Source of the DNA: Takifugu bimaculatus
Taxonomy: Eukaryota; Chordata; Actinopteri; Tetraodontiformes; Tetraodontidae
Assembly (NCBI GenBank): GCA_004026145.2
Contig: SWLE01000577.1
Location: 17,144-81,143 of the forward strand
Length of the DNA stretch: 64,000 nucleotides
Direction: 5' to 3'
Shown: positions 57,101 through 60,728 of the stretch, in pieces
Layout of the letters: each line of letters starts with the position of its first letter
How positions within the stretch are numbered: the first letter of the stretch is position 1
Translations under genes and position numbers: made by a program
The notes under the pieces: generated by a model
The model's input: the letters and a program-made list of their open reading frames with translations, nothing else
Database searches by the model: none
What the model was told of the DNA's origin: nothing

Positions 57101-57527
57101 CAGGGAGGATAAGAATTACAATGACAATAGTACATTCTAAAAACAAACCTGGAGGGTGAAGCTTTATTTAGATGAGAGTCACAGTTAAGTTGGTGAGAGT
57201 AAATGACCAATATTCCAAAGAAAGCTGGCTCTGCTCATGATGTAAGCATCAGTCGCCCTGGCTAAATTGGCTAATTCACCATAGAGTTTTGGCCAAAATG
57301 TTGTCCTGAACCCACTAACCAAAAAATTCTTCATCCTGATGATCTTTTGTGTTTTTTATGCTTTTGCTTGATACTATCATAGACTTTTTGTCATTCCCCC
57401 CTTCACAGGCACGTATCTGACCCATGAGGCGAAAGGCTCAGATGATGCTCCTGACGCCGACACAGCCATCATCAACGCAGAGGGGGGGACCTCCGGAGGA
57501 GAGGATAAGAAGGAGTACTTCATCTAG
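1661..57527 (+). CDS. cadm3: cadm3, cell adhesion molecule 3 (whole gene, nine core exons)
   Basis: Joined coding exons are 1661-1751, 26900-27049, 38552-38704, 41605-41742, 45519-45689, 46139-46229, 53150-53322, 55842-55967 and 57409-57527. They total 1212 nt, or 403 codons plus TAG; all borders are GT-AG and all phases match. The product is a type I membrane immunoglobulin protein. It has a signal peptide (about 1-26), Ig1 with Cys54-Cys114, Ig2 with Cys156-Cys213, Ig3 with Cys258-Cys304, a transmembrane helix at about 336-359, and a 44-residue cytoplasmic tail ending EYFI. N-glycosylation sequons are visible at N61 (NSS) and N295 (NKS). Family knowledge: CADM proteins mediate calcium-independent homophilic and heterophilic adhesion between neurons and glia, and the tail binds protein 4.1 and PDZ scaffolds. 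The CADM3 assignment rests on TSDETV, AQQTLYFGEKR, FTMPVRTA and SDDAPDADTAIINAEGG, which match CADM3 better than CADM1, 2 or 4. Length fits human CADM3 (about 398). Confidence 0.95.
1752..2630. other. Intron 1, unique start
   Basis: No coding or transposon motif recognised. It contains a short (CA) run near 1971 and ordinary AT-balanced intron sequence. Confidence 0.5.
2631..3983 (+). repeat. Telomere-like array, G-rich on plus strand
   Basis: About 1.35 kb built from TTAGGG, TTAGAGGG, GTGAGGG and TTTTAGGG words. Higher-order blocks recur, for example GAGGGTTAGAGTTTTAGGG. It is not a perfect hexamer array, so it is an old or composite interstitial telomeric tract, not a chromosome end. Confidence 0.95.
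3984..4194. other. Unique spacer between oppositely oriented telomere-like arrays
   Basis: About 210 bp of unique sequence separating a G-rich array on the left from a C-rich array on the right. No open frame or transposon end recognised. Confidence 0.7.
4195..4529 (-). repeat. Telomere-like array, C-rich on plus strand
   Basis: CCCTAA, CTCTAA and CCCTCTAA words. Opposite orientation to 2631-3983, so the two arrays form a large imperfect inverted repeat. Confidence 0.95.
4530..6463. other. Intron 1 unique DNA with a (CA)n microsatellite
   Basis: A pure (CA)n run occupies about 5139-5218. The rest shows no protein motif or terminal repeats that I recognise; short open frames here are chance. 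Confidence 0.6.
6464..6629 (+). repeat. Composite telomere-like minisatellite, left part
   Basis: GGGTTAGGGTTA words are interspersed with the palindromic GCAGGGCCCTGCTCATA block. The same composite continues at 7553-8008, so it was one array before the LINE inserted. Confidence 0.92.
6630..7552 (-). mobile_element. L2-type non-LTR retrotransposon, 5'-truncated
   Basis: On the minus strand, 6906-7553 encodes the C-terminal part of an L2/Maui-like reverse transcriptase: TAIVGCIRDDQEEEYRCLV, LQLNTSKTKELVIDF, YKYLGLWLDNRLDW, LYFLRRLRSF-type and SVLSYAVVCWGG motifs. The element stops just after the position of the catalytic FADD motif, which is missing. Its 3' end is a short tandem TTCAAGA tail at 6630, typical of this clade. 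The frame is open for over 200 codons, so the copy is fairly young. It sits inside the composite telomere-like array, which resumes directly at 7553. Confidence 0.88.
7553..8008 (+). repeat. Composite telomere-like minisatellite, right part
   Basis: Same mix as 6464-6629: (GGGTTA)2-4 blocks alternating with GCAGGGCCCTGCTCATAGG. GCAGGGCCCTGC is a 12-bp perfect palindrome repeated about ten times over the two halves. Confidence 0.94.
8009..9440. other. Intron 1 unique DNA
   Basis: One short CCTAACCCTAACCC remnant at about 8380. No protein or transposon motif recognised otherwise. Confidence 0.55.
9441..9597 (+). repeat. Telomere-like array (GAGGGTTAGGGTTA type), left part
   Basis: TTAGGG and TTAGAGGG words. 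The last eight bases, GGTTAGAG at 9590-9597, are duplicated at 10076-10083 on the other side of a hAT element. Confidence 0.93.
9598..10075 (+). mobile_element. Non-autonomous hAT element (copy 1)
   Basis: Terminal inverted repeats begin CAGGCATGGGCAAACT at the left and end GTTTGCCCACCCCTG at the right. Target-site duplication GGTTAGAG is perfect and 8 bp, the hAT signature. The 478-bp interior has no transposase; a chance open frame on the minus strand is shared with copy 2 at 32265. It inserted into a pre-existing telomere-like array. Confidence 0.92.
10076..10909 (+). repeat. Telomere-like array (GAGGGTTAGGGTTA type), right part
   Basis: Continuation of 9441-9597 after the hAT insertion. 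Mostly alternating TTAGGG and TTAGAGGG, with occasional interruptions of the type GTGGAAGAGTT and GTAGAAGCAGAGTT. Confidence 0.95.
10910..12677. other. Intron 1 unique DNA
   Basis: No recognised element. The stretch 12150-12420 is purine-rich (GAGGGAGG-type) and gives open frames on the minus strand by composition only. Confidence 0.5.
12678..12828. repeat. (CA)n/(CGCA)n microsatellites
   Basis: A CGCA-to-CA run at about 12678-12716 and a longer CA run at about 12767-12828, separated by about 50 bp. Confidence 0.95.
12829..13544. other. Intron 1 DNA with a 17-bp tandem repeat
   Basis: GCTCCCTTTCCTTCCTT is repeated about four times at 13243-13307. Nothing else recognised. Confidence 0.6.
13545..14447 (-). 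repeat. Composite minisatellite: CTGTCTGCTGTTCAGCCATA fused to CCCTAA
   Basis: About two dozen units of 33-41 bp. Each unit joins a non-telomeric core (CTGCTGTTCAG, then CCATATAACTAA or TCATTTAACTAA) to one or two CCCTAA words. The two core variants are interspersed, which indicates repeated unequal exchange or conversion. Confidence 0.95.
14448..15329. other. Intron 1 unique DNA
   Basis: No recognised motif or repeat. Confidence 0.5.
16018..16798 (-). mobile_element. L2/Rex1-group LINE 3' fragment, antisense insertion
   Basis: The minus strand 16525-16794 encodes the C-terminal ASLHWLPVKFRI, LLLTYQVLRGLAPSYL and RSQNAGLLVVPRVS motifs of this RT group. The 3' UTR carries the fish-typical TCAATCAATCTTTATTTATA end at about 16023. 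Short AATCAG copies at 16018 and 16796 may be the target duplication. CCTAACCCTAACC lies immediately outside the 3' end, at 16004-16017. Confidence 0.82.
16970..16988 (-). repeat. Short CCCTAA insert inside a LINE frame
   Basis: Three CCCTAA units interrupt the RT-coding remnant between the LEKAF and downstream CCATCCTGTGGGAGGTG pieces. The interruption is telomere-like only, with no other filler. Confidence 0.8.
17801..18467. other. Intron 1 unique DNA
   Basis: A-rich at the start (LINE tail position), then unique sequence. Nothing recognised. Confidence 0.5.
18468..18573 (-). repeat. Telomere-like tract, C-rich on plus strand
   Basis: CCCTAA, ACTAACCCTAA and CTCTAACCC words over about 100 bp. 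Confidence 0.9.
18574..19000. other. Intron 1 DNA, pyrimidine-rich
   Basis: T/C-rich without a recognised element. It is open in one frame that runs on into the next minisatellite. Confidence 0.5.
19001..19392. repeat. 12-bp minisatellite CAGCACAGRCCC / CTGCACAGRCCC, about 32 copies
   Basis: Units differ at two positions only (A/T in the second base and A/G in the ninth). The 12-bp period contains no stop in several frames, which creates long false open frames of repeating Pro-Ala-Gln-Thr or Gly-Leu-Cys type. Confidence 0.96.
19551..19599. repeat. (GT)n followed by a G homopolymer
   Basis: (GT) at 19551-19575 runs directly into about 24 G. Length may be unreliable in the assembly. Confidence 0.95.
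19600..20223. other. Intron 1 unique DNA
   Basis: Nothing recognised. Confidence 0.5.
20224..20280 (-). repeat. Perfect (CCCTAA)n, nine-plus units
   Basis: The only long uninterrupted perfect canonical telomere-repeat run in the window, flanked by unique sequence on both sides. Lack of decay suggests a recent insertion. Confidence 0.96.
20554..20713. repeat. (CA)n/(CACAGA)n microsatellite
   Basis: Alternating CA and CAGACA runs, ending about 10 bp before the next CCCTAA tract. Confidence 0.93.
20714..20974. repeat. CCCTAA tract and telomere-like hairpins
   Basis: 20714-20828 is C-rich (CCCTAA) on plus. At 20909-20974 the sequence TTAGGGTTAGAG is followed at once by TAACCCTAACCCTAACCCTC, twice, so each unit is a self-complementary hairpin. 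Confidence 0.9.
21538..21727. repeat. GTGAGTGCATGT minisatellite
   Basis: 8-bp and 12-bp words GTGTGCAT and GTGAGTGCATGT alternate over about 190 bp; alternating purine-pyrimidine throughout. Confidence 0.93.
21817..21918 (-). repeat. Telomere-like tract, ACTAACCCTAACCCTA type
   Basis: C-rich on plus, about 100 bp, with a 16-bp period (CTAACCCTAACCCTAA) instead of 6. Confidence 0.9.
22247..22638 (+). repeat. Telomere-like array with GGGTCGGGGTCA variants
   Basis: G-rich on plus, about 390 bp, built of GGGTTA, GGGTCA and GGGTCG hexamers in strict 6-bp register. All six frames are largely open because no hexamer supplies a frequent stop. Confidence 0.95.
22785..23199. repeat. 25-27-bp minisatellite TTTGTCTTCCCGTGCTCTCT plus (CT)n, about 16 copies
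   Basis: The CTTCCCGTGC core is almost invariant and the (CT) part varies by 2 bp between units, so slippage acts inside an array that also expanded as whole units. A short TTAGGG run at 22757-22778 abuts it. Confidence 0.96.
23325..23347. repeat. Poly(C) run
   Basis: About 22 C in a row; length uncertain. Confidence 0.9.
23656..23749. repeat. Alternating-orientation telomere-like palindrome
   Basis: TAGGGTTAACTAGGGCTAACCCTAACCCTAG-like blocks alternate with their own complement three times within about 95 bp. The tract is nearly self-complementary and could extrude as a cruciform. Confidence 0.9.
24087..24596. mobile_element. TIR-type MITE, copy 1, with internal 20-bp expansion
   Basis: Shares AAAAGGCGCAG, ACATACATAAGGCGCACCGG and GCATTTACAGATTTTGGAAC with copies at 47668 and 50308. 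Inside it, GCATGGTGAAAYATACGCTA is tandemly repeated: eleven full units from 24201 to 24420 and one partial. The other two copies hold this segment once. Ends are more decayed than in the 47668 copy. Confidence 0.8.
24597..26899. other. End of intron 1, unique DNA
   Basis: Only a small CCCTAACCCTAACC remnant near 26109. No other recognised element up to the exon 2 acceptor. Confidence 0.55.
26900..27049 (+). CDS. cadm3: cadm3 exon 2: first half of Ig1 (V-type)
   Basis: Acceptor TTCACCCAG ends at 26899 and donor GTAAAA starts at 27050. The exon encodes residues 31-80, including DDPLQPVTSDETV, Cys54 of Ig1 in TLTCRV, the sequon N61-S-S, and SLQWSNTAQQTLYFGEKR. In the nectin-like family this is the strand B to C'' half of the membrane-distal domain that carries the adhesive interface. 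Both borders are phase 1. The QP.TSDETV stretch is the strongest marker for CADM3 over CADM2. Confidence 0.95.
27050..27362. other. Start of intron 2 with possible LINE 3' end
   Basis: AATATCAATCTTTATTTAAAAG near 27185 resembles the L2/Rex1-group 3' end seen at 16018 and 40864. The match is short, so this is tentative. Confidence 0.4.
27363..28866 (+). repeat. 26-bp minisatellite: GGGTTAGGGTTA fused to CTGGGGACTGAATA, about 55 copies
   Basis: A highly homogeneous 1.5-kb array. Variants (ACTAGG, AATGGG, extra GGGTTA) are scattered and shared by neighbouring units, as expected for local unequal exchange. Each unit contains two telomere-like hexamers. Confidence 0.97.
28880..29560 (-). repeat. 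Minisatellite CCCTTTACCCAACCCCAACC fused to CCCTAA
   Basis: C-rich on plus, about 680 bp, with units of about 20-38 bp. It follows the 27363 G-rich array with only about 13 bp between them, so strand polarity switches abruptly. Confidence 0.95.
29561..32256. other. Intron 2 unique DNA with simple repeats
   Basis: Simple repeats are (GT)n then poly(G) at about 30630-30687, (GAAT)n at about 30760-30782, poly(C) at about 31102-31120, and a 28-bp repeat at 31272-31364 listed separately. No coding or transposon motif recognised. Confidence 0.6.
31272..31364. repeat. 28-bp repeat containing CACACGCGCGCGTGCACGCT, three copies
   Basis: Each unit holds a long alternating purine-pyrimidine, GC-rich, nearly palindromic stretch, the sequence type that adopts Z-DNA. 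Confidence 0.9.
32265..32755 (-). mobile_element. Non-autonomous hAT element (copy 2)
   Basis: Same family as 9598-10075 but inverted: CAGGGGTGGGCAAACATT at the left and AGTTTGCCCATGCCTG at the right. Perfect 8-bp duplication TTCTAGAG at 32257-32264 and 32756-32763. Length 491 bp; contains a T/A homopolymer not present in full in copy 1. Confidence 0.93.
32764..33225. mobile_element. Second, different non-autonomous hAT element
   Basis: Terminal repeats CATAGGTGTCAAACTCTGGC and GAGTTTGACACCTCTG. It is flanked by TTCTAGAG (32756-32763) and ATCTAGAG (33226-33233), an 8-bp duplication with one mismatch. It abuts copy 2 directly, sharing the middle target sequence. No transposase frame. Confidence 0.88.
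33234..34416. other. Intron 2 DNA, pyrimidine-rich
   Basis: A (CAT)n run at about 33327-33359 and a long T/C-rich segment to about 34190. Nothing else recognised. Confidence 0.55.
34417..36558 (-). repeat. Composite minisatellite: CACCCCAGCTGCACTAACCC plus CCCTAA, with a 685-bp duplication
   Basis: Units of about 20 and 46 bp combine CCAGCTGCACTAA with CCCTAACCC. A unique leader beginning CATCTGTCTAGACATCATTA at 34421 recurs at 35106, so leader plus array was duplicated at an interval of 685 bp. Between about 35200 and 36070 many units carry one-base insertions or deletions that are rare elsewhere in the array. Confidence 0.95.
36590..37860 (+). mobile_element. Degenerate L2/Rex1-like LINE ORF fragment
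   Basis: Broken frames hold pieces typical of this group's endonuclease-to-RT region: a HTAGKKLDLIVAR-type piece near 36925, FTVKFSDYPPAP near 37020, a TLRASLDSLYVLYPCHLRA-type piece near 37190, and LFADGSF near 37855. Several stops interrupt it. The start coordinate is approximate. Confidence 0.6.
37861..38551. other. End of intron 2
   Basis: Nothing recognised before the exon 3 acceptor. Confidence 0.5.
38552..38704 (+). CDS. cadm3: cadm3 exon 3: second half of Ig1
   Basis: Acceptor CTTCAG ends at 38551 and donor GTGGGT starts at 38705. The exon encodes residues 81-131, ALRDNRIQLHRSTPTELS through DEGEYTCSLFTMPVRTA and VTVLG. Cys114 pairs with Cys54, and DEGEYTC is the classical Ig F-strand motif. 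Both borders are phase 1. Splitting of Ig1 across two exons is the usual CADM gene layout. Confidence 0.95.
38705..41604. other. Intron 3
   Basis: Mostly unique. A short CCCTAA run (three units) lies near 39591-39611. A LINE 3'-end fragment at about 40864-40998 has TTTATTTACATATAACATCT and GTCTCTAGGCGCTTTACAGA, related to 16018-16200. No exon-like segment other than exon 4. Confidence 0.6.
41605..41742 (+). CDS. cadm3: cadm3 exon 4: first half of Ig2
   Basis: Acceptor TTTCTAG ends at 41604 after a CT-rich tract, and donor GTGAGC starts at 41743. The exon encodes residues 132-177, GVPSKPHLSGFENPVKEGD and SVTLFCSSTGSKPPAQLRWY. Cys156 is the B-strand cysteine and W169 the core tryptophan of a C2/I-type Ig domain. 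Both borders are phase 1. The reading frame happens to be open upstream to 41262, which I treat as chance. Confidence 0.94.
41743..42947. other. Intron 4, first part
   Basis: (GT)n at about 42108-42160 and a three-unit GTGTGTGCACTG repeat near 42240. A short TTAGGG run lies at about 42622-42638. No other element recognised. Confidence 0.55.
42948..43638 (-). repeat. Telomere-like array with CCTTAA and CCCTGA variants
   Basis: C-rich on plus, about 690 bp. CCCTAA, CCTTAA, CCCTGA and CCTAACCCTAC words are arranged in longer blocks that recur about four times (higher-order repeat of roughly 110-150 bp). Confidence 0.95.
43639..44042 (+). mobile_element. hAT element (a), deletion derivative
   Basis: Ends CAGCGCTTCTCAAATAGTGG and TAATTGAGAAGCACTG. 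Flanking 8-mers CCCTAACC match exactly, though they lie in a telomere-like array, so this could be coincidence. The plus strand starts a zinc-finger-type hAT transposase N-terminus (MKKYLTVMKRKAERDG, FIALGFTATTV) that breaks off into TTAACCCTAACCCTGG-type repeats. Transposon sequence then resumes to the right end. Confidence 0.85.
44043..44133 (-). repeat. Telomere-like spacer between two hAT copies
   Basis: About 90 bp of CCCTAA/CCTTACCCTAA words continuing the 42948 array. Confidence 0.9.
44134..45124 (-). mobile_element. hAT element (b), antisense, with internal telomere-like amplification
   Basis: Ends CAGTGCTTCTCAATTATT and ATTTGAGAAGCGCTG. The minus strand 44743-45021 encodes a hAT/ZBED-like N-terminus with a zinc-binding CLLCL motif (FIALGFTATTVGDEERPVCL). 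The body of the transposase is missing. Between 44375 and 44733 a 31-bp transposon segment (starting ATCAGCGTGACTGGGGTGTA) occurs five times, separated by TTAGGGTTAGGGTTAACCAG-type blocks. Flanking 8-mers CCCTAACC and CCCTACCC differ at one base. Confidence 0.87.
44403..44733 (+). repeat. Chimeric tandem repeat: hAT sequence plus GGGTTAACCA blocks
   Basis: Four higher-order units of about 60-95 bp. Each has two to four GGGTTAGGGTTAACCA blocks followed by the same 31-bp hAT segment ending GTCTTTAAG. GGGTTAACC is itself palindromic. Confidence 0.93.
45125..45345. repeat. Last telomere-like tracts of the gene
   Basis: C-rich CCTTAACCCTAA words at 45125-45202, then unique sequence, then a short G-rich GGGTCAGGGTTA run at about 45292-45345. 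No sizeable tract occurs downstream of this point. Confidence 0.88.
45519..45689 (+). CDS. cadm3: cadm3 exon 5: second half of Ig2
   Basis: Acceptor TGTCGCAG ends at 45518 and donor GTGAGT starts at 45690. The exon encodes residues 178-234, from GGQEKVESDPDNPTYKVSS to KSVQALRVL. Cys213 in FITCAVDH pairs with Cys156. Both borders are phase 1. A G-rich tandem repeat begins only a few bases into the following intron. Confidence 0.94.
45693..45775. repeat. G-rich tandem repeat just after exon 5
   Basis: GTCCAGTGGGGAGGGAGTGG-type units, about four, beginning a few bases from the donor site of exon 5. G-runs are capable of quadruplex formation in the nascent RNA. Confidence 0.85.
45818..45926. repeat. 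Impure (CTG/CTA)n trinucleotide repeat
   Basis: CTGCTGCTACTACGACTACT-type sequence grading into TTATTAATAA, within the 449-bp intron 5. Confidence 0.9.
46139..46229 (+). CDS. cadm3: cadm3 exon 6: first part of Ig3
   Basis: Acceptor CTCTGTCAG ends at 46138 and donor GTAAGG starts at 46230. The exon encodes residues 235-265, YSPNVQILPSSDLPREGERF then NLQCLGNSNPE. Cys258 is the B-strand cysteine of Ig3. The 3' border is phase 2, the only intron of the core gene that is not phase 1. The upstream intron (45690-46138) is only 449 bp. Confidence 0.94.
46230..46740. other. Start of intron 6
   Basis: AT-rich, nothing recognised. Confidence 0.5.
46741..47215 (+). mobile_element. Degenerate I/Nimb-like LINE fragment, sense
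   Basis: Broken frames carry pieces equivalent to the 15330-17800 element: a SSLSTLRLWML-type piece near 46960, ..GQCPWNG near 47050, and PSLQERG near 47095. Stops and frameshifts are frequent. Confidence 0.6.
47216..48950 (-). mobile_element. Degenerate I/Nimb-like LINE fragment, antisense, split by a MITE
   Basis: On the minus strand, pieces appear in order from high to low coordinates: FRRGKLCSVNIVYEAGGEIL near 48700-48760, GVDEICPD near 48520, EWQTGVAVPLF near 48400, FEDRISRC near 48040, and ADDVLLASLSQDLQHVL near 47590-47650. Most lie in different frames. A MITE copy is inserted at 47668-48008. Together with 46741-47215 it forms two head-to-head copies of related LINEs. Confidence 0.65.
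47668..48008. mobile_element. TIR-type MITE, copy 2 (best preserved)
   Basis: 341 bp with inverted ends TACCGCATTTTCACTACCTT and, reading the other strand, TACTGTATTTTTGAGACCAT, both continuing AAGGCGCAC. Ends in TA suggest a TA target, as in Tc1/mariner/pogo-type elements; the superfamily is a guess. No transposase. Confidence 0.82.
48951..50307. other. Intron 6 unique DNA
   Basis: No recognised repeat or motif. Open frames at 49667-49873 and 49894-50241 show no family features. Confidence 0.5.
50308..50645. mobile_element. TIR-type MITE, copy 3 (right end missing)
   Basis: Begins TACCATATTTTCGCTACCTT and follows copy 2 closely to GATTTTGGAACTCGGTGCCC, then loses the right terminal repeat. 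It contains a segment (TTGATCAATCCTCATCCACA) absent from copy 2. Confidence 0.8.
50646..51039. other. Intron 6 spacer between MITE copy 3 and the L2 LINE
   Basis: Nothing recognised. Confidence 0.5.
51040..53012 (+). mobile_element. L2-type LINE, 5'-truncated and mutated, with 3' end
   Basis: Frames from 51040 to 52400 carry QKSAGPDNIPGSVVKECAEE, DYRPVALTRIIMKCFERL, FIDFSSAFNTIIPQQL, TGAPQGCVLSPLLF, KFADNTTLVG and LYFLRNLKRS, in the order of an L2 reverse transcriptase. The catalytic FADD has become FADN, and frameshifts separate the blocks. The 3' UTR ends AATAAAATTGACTTGACTT near 53004, 145 bp before exon 7. A chimeric insertion interrupts the 3' UTR at 52854-52916. Confidence 0.88.
52829..52941. 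repeat. 25-bp duplication flanking a CCCTAA/filler insertion
   Basis: CTACGCACGGGACAATGAGA (25 bp in all, 52829-52853) recurs with one change at 52917-52941. Between the copies lie AACCCTA, then 42 bp identical to 53327-53368 (just after exon 7), then TTAACCCTAACCCT. Confidence 0.95.
53150..53322 (+). CDS. cadm3: cadm3 exon 7: remainder of Ig3
   Basis: Acceptor TCAATGTAG ends at 53149 and donor GTACAC starts at 53323. The exon encodes residues 265-322, including SYIWQKKDGALPPLAKSDG, the sequon N295-K-S, NGVYLC with Cys304, and GEYILLVQ. It closes the membrane-proximal Ig domain. The exon ends in phase 1, so optional phase-1/phase-1 stalk exons can be inserted after it. DNA beginning four bases into the following intron has been copied into the upstream LINE at 52861-52902. 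Confidence 0.95.
53704..54423 (+). CDS. cadm3: Candidate optional cadm3 exon: long Ser/Thr-rich stalk with 21-residue repeats
   Basis: An open frame ends at the donor CACAG/GTAAAA (GT at 54424) in phase 1. An AG at 53702-53703 is the nearest upstream acceptor giving phase 1, so the segment is 720 nt, exactly 240 codons, and would insert in frame between exons 7 and 8. The peptide is Ser/Thr/Pro-rich, with five 21-residue units of the type SDTMSSSSSPSSDPT from 53817 to about 54150, and no hydrophobic segment. This is what a mucin-like, O-glycosylated stalk looks like. CADM1 has a Thr-rich stalk coded by alternative exons at the same place. No transcript evidence is available, and the polypyrimidine tract before 53704 is only moderate. 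Confidence 0.5.
53817..54150 (+). repeat. 63-bp tandem repeat inside the stalk exon
   Basis: Five units; the Ser-Asp codon pair recurs exactly every 63 bp from 53817 to 54132. The period is a multiple of three, so copy-number change keeps the frame. Confidence 0.95.
54424..55841. other. Intron 7 remainder
   Basis: Apart from the 21-nt microexon candidate at 54708, this holds T/C-rich intron sequence and one CCTAACCCTAAA remnant near 54588. No transposon recognised. Confidence 0.55.
54708..54728 (+). CDS. cadm3: Candidate 21-nt cadm3 microexon (DAADYIA)
   Basis: This segment lies between AG (54706-54707) and the donor GTATAA at 54729. It is 21 nt long, phase 1 at both ends, and would add seven residues (D-A-A-D-Y-I-A) between Ig3 and the transmembrane segment. 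CADM paralogs are known to use very short alternative juxtamembrane exons here, which supports the call. It joins in frame with exon 7, with the 720-nt stalk segment, and with exon 8. An alternative reading is a chance AG/GT pair. Confidence 0.45.
55842..55967 (+). CDS. cadm3: cadm3 exon 8: juxtamembrane region and transmembrane helix
   Basis: Acceptor TTCTCAAG ends at 55841 and donor GTCGAC starts at 55968. The exon encodes residues 323-364, DPTAMSSPSGVDH, then the helix AVIGGVVAVIVFILLCLLII, then FGRYLIRHKG. GxxG-type small residues and the stop-transfer Arg/Lys cluster fix the topology as outside-N, inside-C. RHKG begins the protein 4.1-binding motif that continues in the last exon. Both borders are phase 1. 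Confidence 0.95.
55968..57408. other. Intron 8
   Basis: AT-rich unique DNA; no repeats or elements recognised. Confidence 0.55.
57409..57527 (+). CDS. cadm3: cadm3 last coding exon: cytoplasmic tail and stop
   Basis: Acceptor CCTTCACAG ends at 57408 and the TAG stop is 57525-57527. The exon encodes TYLTHEAKG, SDDAPDADTAIINAEGG, then GEDKKEYFI. The first stretch is the FERM/4.1 motif and the final EYFI is the type II PDZ ligand shared by all CADM proteins. The tail is almost invariant between fish and mammals, which makes this the most certain exon of the gene. Confidence 0.97.
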
Positions 57528-58147
57528 ACATTCAGCAAGTGTTGGAGGAAAGGAGCAAGAGGAAGAAGGAAGTAAAGGAAGAATGTGATGGGTAGCAGAA
57601 GGAGTGAAGGGGAAAGTTTTTCAGTTTTTCACTCAGTTGGAGGGATGATGAGGGAACTGTGGAGGATAGTGGCAGCACTGATGCAGAAAAAAGAAGTGAA
57701 ATACAAATAGGCATACATGTGGTACAGGTCAGTTTGGATGGGAAAAACTTCTCACACAGACTTGAATGCTTGTCGTGGCTCCCTGAATGGCACTGGAGCC
57801 TCCTAAGAATCATTTCTGAAATACTGTAACACAAACATCATCTCCAGCATCAGCAACTCAGAAAAGCTAAATCTGTTTCTAACTTTCTGAGTCAAAGTTA
57901 CTCTATTGTTCATTTTTCTTTTCTGTCCATCTAACAAGGTAGTCGCTCTCTAAATCCGTCTTGTGATAGAAAAATCCATCCAAAGCAAATCCATGAATCT
58001 TTGATATGTTTGTTATCAAAATTCATTCCTAATGTGCTGCACACAAAACTTAACACAAGGTGTTTTTCCCAGAAACACGGCACCACACAACATGCAAAAC
58101 TCATGCAAGAGCAGTATTCCTACAACCCCAGCTGACAGGCTCAAGGC

Positions 58148-58148
58148 T

Positions 58149-58179
<31 letters not shown>

Positions 58180-58212
58180 TGTATATGTGTGTGCGTGTGT
58201 GTGTGTGTGTGC
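58148..58212. repeat. cadm3: (CA)n then (GT)n microsatellite in the 3' UTR
   Basis: (CA) about 58148-58175 is followed by TGTGTATATGTGTGTGCGTG up to 58212. The two halves are complementary and could fold into a hairpin in the mRNA. Confidence 0.9.
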
Positions 58213-60728
58213 TGAGTACATGAAAAGTAGCATTCTTTGTACTGGCCTGGCAACGTTCAGTGTGCTGTAAATACATTCTCTGTCCTCACTCTACCTCCGA
58301 ACTAACTGTCTTCTATCATTCTTTACCTCCCGTCTCTCCTTTATGTCAAACTGTGTGTTGCTGAATTACAGGAACCTCTGAACTCCTTTTTAAAAAGCCG
58401 GCCCTTTTTTCATGGCACGTGTGTTGTTGACGAGTCTGAATTTGTTTTTAAACTTCATTATGATGAAAATTAATCTATCATACAAAAAAGTAGGATGATT
58501 TCTTTCCCTAAATTTCTTTTTTAGTTTTTTAGGACTCCTCTCTCCTCAGCATTAATTTTATCTATTGATTTATTTTTTTCTCCATATTATTTGGCTATTT
58601 GTGTTTCTTCTTTTTTGTTTCAAGCCGTAAAGCTTAAGAAGAACTTATAGCTGTGCACATTTTGGCAGCCATTTTTTTGGAGTGTCACGGCGACCCATAG
58701 TTAAGCTGGATCATTGTTCGTCCCTGCAGCATATCTTGGTTCAACCACTTGCTGTTCACAGTTTTAACTGTGATAAAATGAATTCATCTTAGAATGTAGA
58801 GCAGTCACTGCAGTAGGGAGGCAAAAGGAATTTCATTTCCAATACATGGCTTCACAGGCCTTTTAATCTGTTGAACTTGCTCTGGGCTCCTGACTGTGGT
58901 TGCCAAGGTCTGACCGGTGGGCAGGTTGCAGTGTCTTGGTCCAAGATTTAGTTACGTTGAAGAAATGAGTTTCTTGGCTCATCCATAACCTTTGATTATC
59001 GAGGGATGATGATACCATCTGCGTTCTGATCCACCTTCAAACTCTCGCTCCTTACCTCTGTCCTGTTTGACGACCCCTGACATGTGATCCTCTTTGCTGG
59101 CCTCATTCAGCCGTCCGTCCATGTACTGTAGAAGTAGCGCATAGGTTGTGACGTGCACTGTCAGTTCACTGCAGCCCTTTTCTCTGTTGGGAAGTGTTTT
59201 GAACAAAAATCCCTCTGCTGTTGTCACTCTACTTGTAGACGGTAATGTCTGTGATCATTTTTGTAAACCCTTGTTGGGAACATTCAGGGACCATGTTTTC
59301 TGCTCAAATTCCCCCCAATATTAATCTTATTTAATATTTTTTTTGAATCTTATTTTAGAAATAAATGGATAGATTATGGTTATAGACTGAAGCAAAGTCT
59401 GTTCTTCATTATTGTTGGTTTATTTTTTTCTGTCGATTCAGCAGCTGTTAGAAACAATAATCGCAGGGTCGTCGTGCATTTGGTACAGCAAAAAGGCAAA
59501 AGTGGTGTTATGAAGACTGTTCCCTTTATCTGATATGTGTTCAACGGCATTCCTCAACATTTCAAACTCTCGATGTGTGCAGACAGAGAGTGGGTTGGGG
59601 TGCGTTCAGTGTCACAGAGTTCTGTTCAGCTCCAGTCAAATTCTGCTCTGTGAAGAAATAAGTACATAATCACTTCATACTTAACATAGTGTGCTCTAGT
59701 GTCTTTTAAAAAGTAATGGACCTGTATTTGCCTGTAATCTATTGTCCCGTCCTTCGTTCTAGTTAACGTGCTGGCATGTAGCTTGCATGAAAAATGGTTG
59801 AAAATGTAGATAGCGCTTGAGACAATAAGATCTGACAAGCTTTTCTCCTGAACGGACAGGTTGTCTGTCCATCTGACCTCCCGATACTCTGATCTGCAAA
59901 CATAGGCTGTGTTGTAGTTTGAGCCACTTCTATCTCCTCTACACAGCCCTCCTGTAGATTCACCGATTGAAAACAGATTGGTGCAGAGGTAGGAGTGGAG
60001 TGGTGTTCATATGGGACGTGTAGATTCACAACTCACTTCAGTGGTGCAGTGGCCACCATCTGCAAGGTGTCAGCAAACAGCGTTTTTTTTTACATCTTTC
60101 TTCGCACCATTTCCCCCCACAGCGGTCAGTCACCCCTTATATATGTAGAACATTCTAATCAAATTCATTTTTAAATTATGTTTTGTAAAAGATGTGCATA
60201 ATCGTAAAATGATTCATTTCCACTTTAATTGATCATATTTTTTAACTTACAAACTTTCAAACTTGAAATTCAGATATTTTGTGTGTGTTTTCCTGTATGA
60301 GTAACCATTCTCATGTATGTAAATAATGCTGCCTTTCCTGGCGACTAATGCACCCGACACACAGCACGACTAATACACATCTACACACATATCTGCTACC
60401 AAAGGCACGATGCTGGTGTTTGGAAGTATGTGTGTGAATGTGCATTTGCGTATGACTAAACACCTTTACAATGGTATTATTTGGACTAGTAAATCCAATT
60501 TCTTTGTTTCAAGCTTTCTTAATTTGGATGATAAGTCTTCCTTTTCAATAAATATCCATATTACACAAAAGCAGTGCTTTCACGTATGTTTTTTTTTCTT
60601 TTATATCTATTTTATTCAAAATATGGCTGATGTCATTAAGGGAACGGTCCAACTGCATTGAGCAGGATTTATGCCTGTTGGCTGTTACATTTATTTGCTC
60701 TATTTGTTGAAATAGCGATTGAGTTGTC